Shown in pieces: positions 4,961-5,071 of a stretch of 5,071 nucleotides of DNA; within the stretch, counting starts at the first letter, position 1; each line of letters begins with the position of its first letter. The stretch covers positions 1 to 5,071 of the forward strand of contig JAJZAR010000110.1 in assembly GCA_021799315.1 (NCBI GenBank), read 5' to 3'. The stretch comes from Thermoplasmata archaeon. GTDB lineage: Archaea; Thermoplasmatota; Thermoplasmata; Thermoplasmatales; Thermoplasmataceae. Both the position numbers and the translations under genes were made by a program. The notes under the pieces are model-generated. The model was not told the DNA's origin and made no database searches. It worked only from the letters and a program-made list of their open reading frames with translations.

Positions 4961-5071
4961 TCATGACATAGTATTATGGCGTTTTCCCAGAAAGGTATGT
5001 GGTTTTGTATCCATAATTGAGAGATCATCCGGAATGTCCCTGTTTTTCCATGTACGTGGTTTGTTGTGCTG
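4961..5071 (-). CDS. C-terminal end of an unidentified gene, possibly a transposase
   Basis: The minus strand is open from the window edge to a TGA at 4963-4961 and encodes 36 residues ending DTKPHTFLGKRHNTMS, preceded by HNKPRTWKNRDIPDDLSIM. The basic, polar composition looks like a real C-terminus, whereas the plus frame over the same bases is poor in charge. I do not recognise the family. The adjoining hairpins and the transposase debris elsewhere make a transposase the most natural guess, but this is inferred from context only. Confidence 0.4.
   Translation of the reverse strand, partial: QHNKPRTWKNRDIPDDLSIMDTKPHTFLGKRHNTMS

Noticed and set aside
1..5071. CRISPR array, tRNA or other structured RNA gene
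   Set aside because: No evenly spaced repeats and no cloverleaf or conserved RNA sequence were seen on either strand.

Overview
The window holds two cooperating surface-glycan genes set among insertion-sequence debris. It looks archaeal, and a Thermoplasmatales-type euryarchaeon is my best guess, though not a proven one. The reasons are indirect. Each of the three genes that start a transcription unit (198 +, 2006 -, 2451 +) has an A/T-rich TATA-like box about 22-31 bases before its ATG and no Shine-Dalgarno sequence, as expected of leaderless transcripts. The two internal genes (514 +, 3761 +) both have a good Shine-Dalgarno sequence. Codon use favours AGA/AGG and ATA. A bacterial host is not excluded, because the 2451 promoter can also be read as a TTGAAA-17 bp-TAAAAT sigma70-type site.

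Layout. Bases 1-131 are non-IS flank with an open frame on the minus strand that I cannot name. Bases 132-1511 are a complete-looking IS3-family insertion sequence: 45-base imperfect inverted repeats (35 of 45 match), orfA (198-533), and orfB (514-1476) with an intact DD(35)E triad. It abuts the first 165 codons of a zinc-ribbon DDE transposase on the minus strand (2006-1512), which is broken at the IS border. No target-site duplication is visible, so the junction may reflect deletion or recombination rather than one simple insertion. Bases 2007-2450 hold that transposase's promoter, a probable decayed coding remnant (about 2061-2177, minus), a strong 42-base hairpin (2242-2283) and the promoter of the next operon.

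Bases 2451-4699 form a two-gene cluster: a GT-B (GT4-like) glycosyltransferase, then, after 56 bases, a GT-A family 2 glycosyltransferase with a C-terminal membrane-associated segment. Together they probably add sugars to a lipid-linked or surface glycan; the substrate cannot be read from sequence. Bases 4700-4960 are non-coding with two hairpins, followed by the 3' end of a minus-strand gene (5071-4961, cut by the window) that may be another transposase.

I see no CRISPR array, tRNA, rRNA, toxin-antitoxin pair or recognisable new defence system. The most unusual points are the IS3 frame arrangement (orfB in the +1 frame with its own ribosome binding site), the shared TTAA stop on both strands at the IS end, the missing target duplication and the unexplained hairpins.
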